From positions 1 through 43,129 of the forward strand of contig CANQHZ010000026.1 of NCBI GenBank assembly GCA_947623805.1: a DNA stretch of 43,129 nucleotides, in the 5' to 3' direction. The DNA is from an uncultured Lachnospiraceae bacterium. GTDB taxonomy: Bacteria; Bacillota; Clostridia; Lachnospirales; Lachnospiraceae. Position 1 is the first letter of the stretch, and each line of letters opens with the position of its first letter. Under the pieces are notes generated by a model. The model was given only the letters and a program-made list of their open reading frames with translations. It ran no database searches and had not been told where the DNA came from. The translations under genes and the position numbers were made by a program. Below, piece by piece: positions 7,224 through 14,937 of the stretch.

Positions 7224-8483
7224 TTACGACCACTGCCACATATATTCGTCGTAGGAAATCAAGTCTATCACAGCCGCATTGCCGTTAATCTTTACAGGAA
7301 GCGCGGCCGCGTACATTGTGCCGATAACATCGCTTACGCCCTGTATTTCCCTAATCCGCTCCACAAGGCTTTTGTCCAGAGAATTGTCATTTTCCGCGCT
7401 TGCAATCACAAGGTCAGGCGCAAAATCGCTCTCCGACGGAAGGAGCCTTTGCACAAGGTCAAAGCAACCCGAAAAAACCAAAAACAGCGCAATCGTAAGC
7501 GCAAATGAACCCGTCATAAGAAACAGATTTTTCCTAGCCTCTGCCGCGTGACGGATTCCAAGGGATATTTCCACCTTGAAAAGCCTTGTGTTTGCCGAAT
7601 TTGTGATATTCTTAGGCTTATCGGCGTTTCCCGATACCGCCGCCACTGGCGGTACTGATGCCGCCTTTCTTGCAGGAGCTGCCGCCGCGAAAAGCACCGT
7701 AATAACGCCAACTGCCGCGCCGCACAAAATCCCGCTCACGCTCACGGCCAAAAGCGGCATATCGGCAAATTCTCCCTTTACAAGAAGCTTCAGCAGCGCA
7801 CACGCCGCCTGACAGACGGCAATGCCCGACAGACAGCCGATTGGAATTGCCGTTTTGCACCAGTTTAGCGCCTCAAGCCTCACGAAACGCACAATCTGCT
7901 GCCTGCTCGCGCCTATGCACCTAAGCATTCCGAAAAATTTTGTCCGCTGCGCCACATTGCTGTTCATGCAACTTGAAATCATAAACACTCCCGCCGCCAG
8001 TATGATTACAAAGCAGGCTGCCGCTAAGGGATATAACCCGTCTGCCTTCCCGCGGCTGCTTGCCCCAAGCGCCAGCAGGACGCCCGTATTTTCCTTTACA
8101 TCGACATCTGAAAGATTATATCTTTGCTTTACGCCGTCTATTGTCTTTTTCAGACCGCGCTCACTTTTAAACTTAATATAAAGCTGCGGACAATCATAGC
8201 CCTCGTCATCATCTTCACGGGCTGCGTCCTTCCATTCCGAAAAGGCAATATCTTCATTTTCGATTATCCGCGCCGCCGTTTCCTCCGTTATGCCGCACAG
8301 CGCGATATGCCAGTCGCCGTGCTTATTTCTCATGCTTTCCAGCTCTGCCCTTGTAAACATCTCCGTCATGGAAAAAATAGACGTCACAAGGAACACGGCA
8401 AGAATAATGCAAATCCGCGTCATGCGGCTCTGGCGTTTATGCACGCACGCTGAAATCGGTATAAGCCCAAGATAGCTTTTCAT
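7224..8483 (-). pseudogene. N-terminal part of a tandem-FtsX ABC permease ending at an in-frame TAA
   Basis: The start is the ATG at 8483, with GGGGAGG 8 bases upstream and an ATGA overlap with the ATPase stop. The 419-residue product has a membrane segment (about 23-42), an extracellular domain, three membrane segments (about 147-275) with the FtsX-like block RTKFFGMLRCIGASRQQI, a fifth membrane segment (about 320-342), and the start of a second extracellular domain. It stops after YMWQWS. The reading frame continues beyond the TAA without other damage through a complete second FtsX repeat. The intact protein would be the membrane subunit for the ATPase encoded just before it. A recent nonsense mutation or a sequencing error are the likely explanations. 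Confidence 0.8.
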
Positions 8484-9163
8484 TCGCCGCACCTCCCCAA
8501 ATCGGCCAGCACGCCGTCTGAAACCTGCAGCACGCGGTCGGCTGTCTGCGCAATGCCGCGGTTGTGCGTAATCATAATAATTGTCTGCTCATACTTTTTT
8601 GACGCCTCCTTTAACATAGCGATAACCTCGCTGCTGTTCTGCGAGTCAAGATTGCCTGTCGGCTCGTCGGCAAGAATAAGTGACGGACGTGTCATAAGTG
8701 CGCGTCCGATTGCCACTCTCTGTTGCTGCCCGCCCGAAAGCTGGCTTGGCAGATGCCTACGCCGCTCCTTTAGCTTCAGCGCTTCAAGCAGCTCCTCCAT
8801 ATGCCGCCCGTTTGGCTTCTGGTAATCAAGCAGGACAGGAAACACCATATTCTGCTCCACGGTAAGCTCTGGTATCAGGTTAAACGACTGAAATATAAAG
8901 CCGATATTGCGCCTGCGGAATACAGTAAGCTCCCTCTCCTTCATTGAAAACGTATCCTTGCCGTCAATCAGCACCTTGCCCGAAGTCGGTGTATCAAGCG
9001 CGCCGAGCATATTTAAAAGCGTGGTCTTGCCAGACCCCGACTCGCCGACAATCGCCACAAACTCGCCCTTGGCGACGCTAAAGCTGACATTCTTCAAGGC
9101 ATTTACAGCCGTCTCGCCACTCCCGTATGTCTTACAAATATTTCTGACTTCCAATAAATTCAT
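8480..9163 (-). CDS. ABC transporter ATP-binding protein (MacB/BceA type)
   Basis: The start is the ATG at 9163, preceded by GGAGG; readings from 9235 lack a site. The 227-residue protein has the full ABC ATPase set: Walker [11 protein letters not shown]-loop [14 protein letters not shown], signature LSGGQQQR, Walker B LILADEP and the switch histidine in MITHN. Its closest relatives by motif are the stand-alone ATPases that pair with FtsX-type permeases in peptide or antibiotic efflux and sensing (LolD/MacB/BceA group). The permease gene overlaps it by 4 bases. A two-component system lies upstream, the classic layout for drug-responsive ABC modules. With the permease interrupted, its function in this strain is uncertain. 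Confidence 0.9.
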   Translation of the reverse strand: MNLLEVRNICKTYGSGETAVNALKNVSFSVAKGEFVAIVGESGSGKTTLLNMLGALDTPTSGKVLIDGKDTFSMKERELTVFRRRNIGFIFQSFNLIPELTVEQNMVFPVLLDYQKPNGRHMEELLEALKLKERRRHLPSQLSGGQQQRVAIGRALMTRPSLILADEPTGNLDSQNSSEVIAMLKEASKKYEQTIIMITHNRGIAQTADRVLQVSDGVLADLGRCGE

Positions 9164-9191
9164 CTCAAACCTCCTAAATTTAAATTTCTCG

Positions 9192-9364
9192 CGAAAAACG
9201 CCCGCCCTTGGCATCTCACAAAGCATTAACATCAATAATCTTTATGAAAAACAATTTCCATCAACATTTCACGGAATATTAACATCACCATGAAAAATAT
9301 CCAACTTCAACATTTCACAAAATATTAATGTCATCCTGAAAAATGCCCGCCCTTTGGCATTTTT
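9192..9364. repeat. Degenerate 46-bp tandem repeats
   Basis: Units starting TGAAAAA at 9245, 9291 and 9337 are exactly 46 bases apart and share TCAACATTTCACRRAATATTAA. A related unit starts at 9192 and shares GAAAAACGCCCGCCC with the last unit. The copies have drifted. The unit is too short, too few and too degenerate for a CRISPR array. The role is unknown, but the units lie wholly inside the presumed leader of the ABC operon. Confidence 0.55.
9339..9364 (-). terminator. Terminator-like hairpin in the ABC leader
   Basis: AAAAATGCC (9339-9347) pairs perfectly with GGCATTTTT (9356-9364) around an 8-base loop. Because both arms carry A/T runs, it can act in both directions. On the minus strand it lies after the histidine kinase and before the ABC genes, so it could separate the two operons or act as an attenuator of the ABC transcript. 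Confidence 0.6.
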
Positions 9365-9376
9365 CTAAACATTTAG

Positions 9377-9413
9377 AAACACTTGGGCAGCGTCTTTTGC
9401 TGCCTTAGTGTTT
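9377..9413 (-). terminator. Long hairpin after the histidine kinase gene
   Basis: AAACACT and GGCAGC (9377-9383, 9386-9391) pair with GCTGCC and AGTGTTT (9399-9404, 9407-9413), with one 2-base internal loop. There is no uninterrupted T-tract on the minus-strand side; on the plus strand TTTTTTT follows after 6 bases. It may be a terminator or an RNA structure at the beginning of the ABC leader. Confidence 0.45.
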
Positions 9414-9427
9414 CTTAATGTTTTTTT

Positions 9428-9481
9428 ATCATAACAGCCAAATCCTACATCTCCCCTACAGCCGCCCTACAGCTTTGTAGG
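9428..9481 (-). promoter_or_regulatory. Candidate response-regulator promoter: three 11-bp-phased CCTACA boxes
   Basis: CCTACA occurs at 9444-9449, 9455-9460 and 9466-9471, exactly 11 bases apart, and its complement TGTAGG at 9476-9481. On the minus strand the boxes lie 10 bases upstream of a -10-like TATGAT (9428-9433) and cover the position of the missing -35. This is the architecture of promoters activated by OmpR/PhoB-family regulators, which bind direct repeats one helical turn apart. The neighbouring response regulator is the obvious candidate. Binding itself is inference. Confidence 0.6.
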
Positions 9482-9499
9482 AATGTGACTTCCCAATGC

Positions 9500-10522
9500 T
9501 CATACAAGAAAATTCATCGTAAATAAAGTTCCCCTGCCCAGCTCGCTGTCCACCTCTATCGTGCCATCGTGAGCCTCCACTATCGCCTTTGCCAGCGTCA
9601 GTCCAAGCCCCAGCCCCCGCGTGTCCTTTGAAAAACGGCTTCTGTAAAATCTCTTAAAAATATGATACAAGTCCTCCTGATGTATGCCGCAGCCGTCGTC
9701 CCTTACCGCAATGCGCACAACCGACGCAAATGCGCTCCATTCCACACAGACAAGCCCTCCCTCATCAGTATGGTCAAGGGCATTTTTTATCAGGTTTCCA
9801 AGCGCCTCCTGCAGCCAAGTCCTGTCACAGCAGAGCATAATGTCATCGCCGCCCGACAGGCGTATTTCCTTTTTCTCCTGTCTTGCGCGGAACAAAAACT
9901 GTCTTTTTGCGCCCGCGGCAAGCTCCGCCACATTTATCACTGATTTTTCCAGCACGATTGTGCCAGCGTCAAGCCTTGCAAGCTTCAAAAGGTTCTGCAC
10001 CAGCGTTTCAATGCGGTCAAGCTCCTGCTCTGACATCTGGCAGATTTCCCTAATATCCGACTGCTCCTCCGCCTCATAAAGTATTCCGTTGTAAATATTG
10101 AGCGCGGCAAGCGGGGTTTTCAGCTGATGCGAAATATCGGATATCGTATCCTGCAGGAATTTTTTGGCGTTCTTTTCTCTTTCCGAATGGGCATTCAAAA
10201 TCGACGCCAGCGCGTTTATCTCGTGAAACAATCTGCAAAGCTCACCCTCGTCATTACACTCTATATATGAGTCCATATTGCCCGATATATATTCCTCAAT
10301 CTGCGAAACGGCATCTTCCATGGCACTGTGCTGCACCTCAAAATACCTGATACACAAAAATAACACGCCGATTCCCTCGCACAAAAAAACCGCCACAACA
10401 TACAGCGCCGCTCTGCCCCCGTCAAACGAAAGCAATAGCGCCAATACTGTCATAGCGGATAAAACACAGGACAAAATACCCGCAAAAAGGGCTTTAATTT
10501 TTCGGTCTGCAAATATCTTCAT
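9500..10522 (-). CDS. Sensor histidine kinase with short extracellular loop
   Basis: The start is the ATG at 10522, one base into the response regulator's stop codon. The 340-residue protein has two membrane helices (about 10-33 and 37-58) joined by only a few residues, so it has almost no extracellular sensor, as in intramembrane-sensing kinases of the BceS type. A HAMP-like linker leads to the phosphoacceptor box DISHQLKTPLAAL (His near residue 133). The ATPase domain shows the N box NLIKNALDHT, G1 DDGCGI and G2 RGLGLGL. It should phosphorylate the response regulator encoded just before it. Such kinases usually detect cell-envelope antibiotics through a partner ABC transporter, which fits the genes downstream. 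Confidence 0.9.
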   Translation of the reverse strand: MKIFADRKIKALFAGILSCVLSAMTVLALLLSFDGGRAALYVVAVFLCEGIGVLFLCIRYFEVQHSAMEDAVSQIEEYISGNMDSYIECNDEGELCRLFHEINALASILNAHSEREKNAKKFLQDTISDISHQLKTPLAALNIYNGILYEAEEQSDIREICQMSEQELDRIETLVQNLLKLARLDAGTIVLEKSVINVAELAAGAKRQFLFRARQEKKEIRLSGGDDIMLCCDRTWLQEALGNLIKNALDHTDEGGLVCVEWSAFASVVRIAVRDDGCGIHQEDLYHIFKRFYRSRFSKDTRGLGLGLTLAKAIVEAHDGTIEVDSELGRGTLFTMNFLV

Positions 10523-11217
10523 CACTCACCTCTGCCAGAAACATTCCATTTATATCCCATTCCGCGGACTGTCACGATATGCCTCGGCTCGCTGGGATTG
10601 TCCTCAATCTTCGTGCGGAGCCTGCGGATATACACGGTAAGCGAATTGTTGTCTATAAAATTTTCGTCGCAGTCCCACAGCCTGCCCAAAATCTGTTCAG
10701 CGGAAAGCACCTGATTAGGATTTTCCATAAAAAAGCACAGCAGCTTGTATTCACTCGCCGTCAGGTCAATCCGCCTGCCCGCTTTCCAGACCTCGCCCCT
10801 TGTGAGTCTCACGCTAATATCATTGGAGCAAAGCTCACCCGCCTGCCCCCCAAAGCCTTCGCTCCTGCGCAGCAGCGCATTAAGCCTTGAGAGGAATACG
10901 GCAAGCTTAAAAGGCTTCGTGATATAATCATCGCCACCTATGTCAAGCCCCATGATTATGTCCGTCTCATCATCAGCGGCAGTGAGAAACATAATCGGCA
11001 ACGCAGAGGTTTGTCTAATTTTCCTGCAAAAGTCAAAGCCTGAACCATCGGGCAATGACACATCTAAAATGGCAAGACGATATCTGCCCTCCTCCCACAG
11101 CGCATCCGCCTCCCTCGCAGTACGCGCCACAATCAATTCATAACCCTGTTTCTTTATGGCAAAAGAAAGCCCATTTATCAGGCTCAAATCATCCTCCAAC
11201 AGAAAAAGCTCTTTCAC
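10522..11217 (-). CDS. OmpR/PhoB-family response regulator
   Basis: I choose the GTG at 11217, which has GGAG 9 bases upstream and leads directly into the receiver domain (VKELFLLEDDLSL); a start at 11265 would add an unlikely tail. The 231-residue protein has the acidic pair EDD, the phosphoacceptor Asp in LAILDVSLPDGSG, the switch Thr in FLTA, and the Lys in YITKPF. The C-terminal half is a winged helix ending VRGMGYKW. It overlaps the kinase gene (TGATG), so the two are translated together. Its likely targets are its own promoter and that of the ABC operon, where phased CCTACA boxes are visible. Confidence 0.93.
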   Translation of the reverse strand: MKELFLLEDDLSLINGLSFAIKKQGYELIVARTAREADALWEEGRYRLAILDVSLPDGSGFDFCRKIRQTSALPIMFLTAADDETDIIMGLDIGGDDYITKPFKLAVFLSRLNALLRRSEGFGGQAGELCSNDISVRLTRGEVWKAGRRIDLTASEYKLLCFFMENPNQVLSAEQILGRLWDCDENFIDNNSLTVYIRRLRTKIEDNPSEPRHIVTVRGMGYKWNVSGRGE

Positions 11218-11243
11218 TCGCGCCAGCTCCTTTCGTATATACA

Positions 11244-11261
11244 ATGTATTGACAAATACAT
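11244..11261 (-). promoter_or_regulatory. Palindrome upstream of the response regulator
   Basis: ATGTATT (11244-11250) and AATACAT (11255-11261) form a perfect inverted repeat around GACA, 27 bases before the response-regulator start. Single CCTACA (11324-11329) and TGTAGG (11397-11402) motifs like those at the ABC promoter also occur further upstream. The palindrome could be an operator. No consensus promoter is clear. Confidence 0.35.
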
Positions 11262-11408
11262 TCATCTAAACGCACAATCCTGCACCCAAACAAAATAATA
11301 AGCGGCAACCCAGCCCGCGCAGCCCTACAGACAGCGCAGCCCAAACTACCACTTACGATTATAAACGATATTCAAAATGAGAACAACTTACAATTTTGTA
11401 GGGAAAAT

Positions 11409-11639
11409 TTACTCCTCCTCCCCCTCATCTGCCTCATCCTCAACATACTCCAATATATCCCCAGGCTGGCAGTTCAGCGCCCTGCATATGGAATTTAACG
11501 TAGAAAGCCTCACAGCCTTTGCCTTATTGTTTTTAAGAATCGAAAGATTGGCAAGCGTGATGTCCACCTCTTTTGCGAGCTCCGTCAGCCCGACCTTGCG
11601 CTTTGCCATCATTACGTCAAGATTTATGATAATCGCCAT
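11409..11639 (-). CDS. Small XRE-family regulator (YozG type)
   Basis: The start is the ATG at 11639, with GGAGGG 8 bases upstream. The 76-residue protein is a single helix-turn-helix of the Cro/CI type: GLTELAKEVDITLANLSILKNNKAKAVRLSTLNSICRALNCQPGDIL spans the five helices in three blocks, followed by an acidic tail. It has the form typical of small HTH proteins encoded directly after a DUF2975 membrane protein, as in the Bacillus yoaS-yozG pair. It probably represses its own operon. The gap to the membrane-protein gene is 47 bases. Confidence 0.85.
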   Translation of the reverse strand: MAIIINLDVMMAKRKVGLTELAKEVDITLANLSILKNNKAKAVRLSTLNSICRALNCQPGDILEYVEDEADEGEEE

Positions 11640-11686
11640 TACGTCGCCCTCCGCTATTTTGTGCCACAGCATAATCCAAACAATCA

Positions 11687-12142
11687 CTAAATCGTCAAAT
11701 CATTTTCCAGCTTGTAATCCACAGCCTTGTCAAACACAAACGCAAGCACCTTGCTGAAAAGCCCCGCTATCACAAACACCAGCACCAGCACGAGCATCGC
11801 CGCCGTCATATACAAAAATGTCCGCAACAGGCACACCACGGCGATAAAAAAGCTGTATGTCCCCATTCTCTGCAGGCTCACGACATTCTCGCGCACAAAA
11901 CAGTTATTATTCAGCACAGTGCGGAACATCTTCCTCAGCTCACCTAATATCATAATCGCCAGCACTCCAAGCACAAAATAAATAACCACAATCTCCCTAT
12001 AGTGCCCGTCAAAGCTCTCATAATTAAAAAAATCCAACACAAGCCGCACACTCCACGGAAGCGACACAGTGACTATCATTCCAAAAAAATACATAAAATC
12101 AAGCAGATACTTTGTAAATACTGCCACAGTTTCCCTCTTCAC
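11687..12142 (-). CDS. DUF2975 membrane protein
   Basis: The start is a GTG at 12142, with GGGGA about 6 bases before it and GGAGG slightly further away. The 151-residue protein has four hydrophobic segments (about 12-36, 47-66, 92-108 and 112-133), with a short charged loop and the family-like NNCFVRENVVSLQRMG between helices two and three. It matches the DUF2975 layout (YoaS-like), integral membrane proteins of unknown function almost always followed by a small XRE regulator, as here. It is probably the structural gene of a self-regulated unit. Confidence 0.8.
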   Translation of the reverse strand: MKRETVAVFTKYLLDFMYFFGMIVTVSLPWSVRLVLDFFNYESFDGHYREIVVIYFVLGVLAIMILGELRKMFRTVLNNNCFVRENVVSLQRMGTYSFFIAVVCLLRTFLYMTAAMLVLVLVFVIAGLFSKVLAFVFDKAVDYKLENDLTI

Positions 12143-12236
12143 AGCTTCCCCACTCCTCCCTAAACCACTGCATATGTAAATGCAATAAAAATATCCCTTT
12201 TCCGAGCATCATTTCCAACACATAAAAGCTAAAATA

Positions 12237-12875
12237 TTATACAATTTCTGACAGTTGCAATTGCTTCAAAAAGCGATCCTCAATATAATATTGAATATCC
12301 AACTTTTCTACCGATTGCTTTTTTGCTTTAATAGGTATTTTTAGTTTACCAAAAGAAACGCTCATTAAACCTATATTCAAATCCCTAAACTGTTGTCTGT
12401 CAACCTTGGACACATATTCTGAACTTAATGCAACATACACTTCATTGGCATATTGCTTATATCGGACCGCTTGTTCCAAACCAGATTTCCAATCAGAAAT
12501 TTTTGCTTCTACAGCAATAAAATTTTTAGTGACAGCATCTACCTTTTTTACAGAGGTAATATAATTACCCTCAATTTTTACATACCCCATATCTTCTAAT
12601 TCTCGAAGAAAATGATAAAATTTCTTTCCAATTTGCCCATCTGATATCTCGACATCTTCCAAATTAACTTTTTTATTATTATAAATATCACTAAAATAAT
12701 AATACGCATTAAAATATTCATCAAACACAACATTGCTTCTGTTAATTTCAGTTGAATAAACAATATCTGCAATATTATTTCCACCCCGTAACTCTCTGAC
12801 AATATAATGTGTCCCAAATCTTTCCCGCAAATCAGAAACCAATTTTTCTACTAATGCTTTTTCATTTACAAACAT
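12237..12875 (-). CDS. Hypothetical protein with a possible PD-(D/E)xK nuclease core and inserted winged helix
   Basis: The start is the ATG at 12875, with AGGTGA 5 bases upstream. The 212-residue protein shows D37 in NNIADIVY, then a helical insert (about 65-110, GKKFYHFLRELEDMGYVKIEG) that looks like a winged helix. After it comes the strand FIAVEAKISDW with E123-x-K125, and a helix with Q135 and Y139 (EQAVRYKQYANEVYVAL). This is the pattern of the PD-(D/E)xK fold used by restriction-type nucleases and by non-cleaving relatives. The family assignment is by motif only. It follows the kinase gene by 23 bases and ends a three-gene AT-rich cassette, so it may be the effector or DNA-recognition part of that system. 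Confidence 0.6.
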   Translation of the reverse strand: MFVNEKALVEKLVSDLRERFGTHYIVRELRGGNNIADIVYSTEINRSNVVFDEYFNAYYYFSDIYNNKKVNLEDVEISDGQIGKKFYHFLRELEDMGYVKIEGNYITSVKKVDAVTKNFIAVEAKISDWKSGLEQAVRYKQYANEVYVALSSEYVSKVDRQQFRDLNIGLMSVSFGKLKIPIKAKKQSVEKLDIQYYIEDRFLKQLQLSEIV

Positions 12876-12898
12876 ATCTCTCACCTGCTACTTTGCTT

Positions 12899-14896
12899 CT
12901 AAATTATCTTTTTTAAATTTTTCAGTAACTTATAATAGTCTGTATTTTTTTGAGTTCCCAAAATTTCTTTTGGTATCGCATCAAGATTATTTAAAGCTGA
13001 TTTAATCCGATCCTTCAAATAAGTAATTTTATCATTTACTGCACATTCATTTATCTTATCAACTTCCTCTATCATCATCTGCCAATGATGCAGCTGTATG
13101 CTTTTATCTCCTGTGCCTATTTCAATCGCTGATTTTCCACTGCACCACTTACAATTGCAGCCTCCAAAATAGTCATAAAGCTGTTTAAATGCAAATGTGT
13201 CCTTTTTGGGATATGTCAAAAATGATAATACTTGCGGAAAATAAAATTTTGAGTATAAATTAAATGAATCTTTTTCCTCTTTTATGTACTGCTCATCAAA
13301 ATAATCAATACTTGCCAGCCCCAGAGAAAAACCATGTATTCCCTTCGCAATCAATGTCAGCCCTAAAGGAATAGGAACTTTCAATGCAATCACAGGTTTA
13401 TTCGTATATTTTTGCAAATTAATCATAAAATCAAGATAACTTCCCAACGATTGTTCATTTAACTGTTTCATATCGGAAACCTGTACAATAAATCCATCTA
13501 CCTGTGCATGAACAAAATAAGACAATATTTTATCTGCCTGAAACACCAAATGACCAAGCCCTATTGATATCATTGCATACTTCTCTTTTCCTTCATCTAC
13601 CACCTGTACGCTTTCATCAATTAATTGAATGTTTATTTTAATCCAATCATCTATTTTATCTACAGAATAATCTGTATTGCTGATATAATGGTATGGTAAA
13701 ATCAATTTTTGTCCCATAGACACTGTAGAATACCATGTCTCGATATATTCTTTTCGCTTATTTGGATTATGTAAATATTCTAAGGAAATAACTCCCTTAT
13801 CTGGTGAATAAGGTAGATCTATCAGCCCCTTTGTATTAGCAAATGCAACATACGATAATCTTTGTGTAGAAGGATCAATAATTACATTTTTAAAATTATT
13901 TTTTGCAAAATATAAATGTAAATTTTTCATCCAATTTTGAACATGGATAGGATAAATAATATCCGATTTATTTACATTCTCAAATTGCTCTGTCACATCT
14001 TTCTCTCGATATATCCAAGCGTAATATTTTCCTACTGTTATCAGTTCTTCTTGAATATTATCTTTTTCAAAAGCATCTATGAACTCATCAACTGTCTGAA
14101 AACGTGCATATGGCTCTTTCGCAGTCGCTTTAAATATAATTCTTTCCAACCCATCACTAATATTAGGATTATACTGTCTAGGCGGAATAATTGGATCATT
14201 CAATATTTTCAATAGCAATTCGGGCAATGTTGCTGCTTTGTATGGAATATTCTTCGTCAACATTTCATATAAAATAATTCCTAATGCATATATATCAGCC
14301 CTGTAGTCAATGTGCTTGCTGTCCCTTAACTGTTCTGGCGACATATATAATGGCGACCCGATTTGTGCTCCTGTTGAGGTTATTGAAGAAAAATCTATAA
14401 TTTTGCTCAAGCCATAATCAATGATTTTAACATTCAAATTTTTATCAATCATTATGTTATCTGGCTTTAAATCTCTATGAATGATACCTTCTCTTTCAAT
14501 TATTGTAGTGTGCAACTCCTTTACCCCATTTAAAATATCCACAAAAATGTGAATTAATACGTCAGGCGAAGATGCTGTTTTCAAAAAATTTCTCAAAGTT
14601 ATGCCTTCAAAATACTCCATTACAATGACATATTCCATGATGCCAAATTCATTTTCAAAATAAAAATCCTCTTGATATTGAATCAGGTTTTTACCCTTTA
14701 CATTTTTTAAAACGTCAATTTCTCTCGTAATTCGATTCTGTTCGTTTTTAAATTCATCTAATATATAAGTCTCCGACAAGACTTTTGCGGCATACTTTTT
14801 ACCGTTCTTCGATACCCTGTATACATCTCCAAAACTTCCACTTCCAAGTGCTTCTTCAAATAAATAATCATTAATTACTCGTCCAACAATATTCAC
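12899..14896 (-). CDS. Cytosolic Ser/Thr protein kinase fused to a TIM-barrel-like, Cys-rich C-terminal domain
   Basis: I choose the GTG at 14896 (GAGG 9 bases upstream), 41 bases after the methyltransferase stop; a longer reading from 14986 would overlap that gene. The 665-residue protein has a complete kinase domain: glycine loop GSGSFG (18-23), K38, HRDLKPDN (140-147), DYG in place of DFG (160-162), and SPE (186-188). No membrane helix or PASTA repeats follow, unlike PknB-type receptors. Residues about 330-650 form an alpha/beta domain with alternating strands (KLILPYHYI, AMISIGLGHLV, VDGFIVQVSD, VIALKVPIPLG, IHGFSLGLASI). It ends in C580-x-C582-x-x-C585 with a His pair at 603-604, a zinc-site pattern reminiscent of tRNA-guanine transglycosylases. 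The relationship is inference. It is the middle gene of the defence-like cassette and visibly AT-rich. Confidence 0.82.
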   Translation of the reverse strand: MNIVGRVINDYLFEEALGSGSFGDVYRVSKNGKKYAAKVLSETYILDEFKNEQNRITREIDVLKNVKGKNLIQYQEDFYFENEFGIMEYVIVMEYFEGITLRNFLKTASSPDVLIHIFVDILNGVKELHTTIIEREGIIHRDLKPDNIMIDKNLNVKIIDYGLSKIIDFSSITSTGAQIGSPLYMSPEQLRDSKHIDYRADIYALGIILYEMLTKNIPYKAATLPELLLKILNDPIIPPRQYNPNISDGLERIIFKATAKEPYARFQTVDEFIDAFEKDNIQEELITVGKYYAWIYREKDVTEQFENVNKSDIIYPIHVQNWMKNLHLYFAKNNFKNVIIDPSTQRLSYVAFANTKGLIDLPYSPDKGVISLEYLHNPNKRKEYIETWYSTVSMGQKLILPYHYISNTDYSVDKIDDWIKINIQLIDESVQVVDEGKEKYAMISIGLGHLVFQADKILSYFVHAQVDGFIVQVSDMKQLNEQSLGSYLDFMINLQKYTNKPVIALKVPIPLGLTLIAKGIHGFSLGLASIDYFDEQYIKEEKDSFNLYSKFYFPQVLSFLTYPKKDTFAFKQLYDYFGGCNCKWCSGKSAIEIGTGDKSIQLHHWQMMIEEVDKINECAVNDKITYLKDRIKSALNNLDAIPKEILGTQKNTDYYKLLKNLKKII

Positions 14897-14937
14897 TTGT
14901 GTTTTCCTCGCTTTCACTAAAAATGCAGATAATATTT

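Larger units (their letters stand above)
9164..9499. other. Regulatory intergenic region between histidine kinase and ABC operon
   Basis: This 336-base gap contains, in minus-strand order, three 11-bp-phased CCTACA sites with a -10 element (9428-9481), a long hairpin (9377-9413), a terminator-like hairpin (9339-9364), and degenerate 46-bp repeats running towards the ATPase gene (9192-9364). No coding sequence is supported. Transcripts from the candidate promoter would have a leader of about 250 bases. Confidence 0.6.

Noticed and set aside
7224-7226. Programmed readthrough or recoded stop in the permease
   Set aside because: TAA is not used for selenocysteine or pyrrolysine, and no special downstream structure is evident; TAA ends other genes in the window normally.
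9192-9364. Regular repeats that could suggest a CRISPR array
   Set aside because: Only about three degenerate 46-base units without distinct spacers, and no cas genes nearby.
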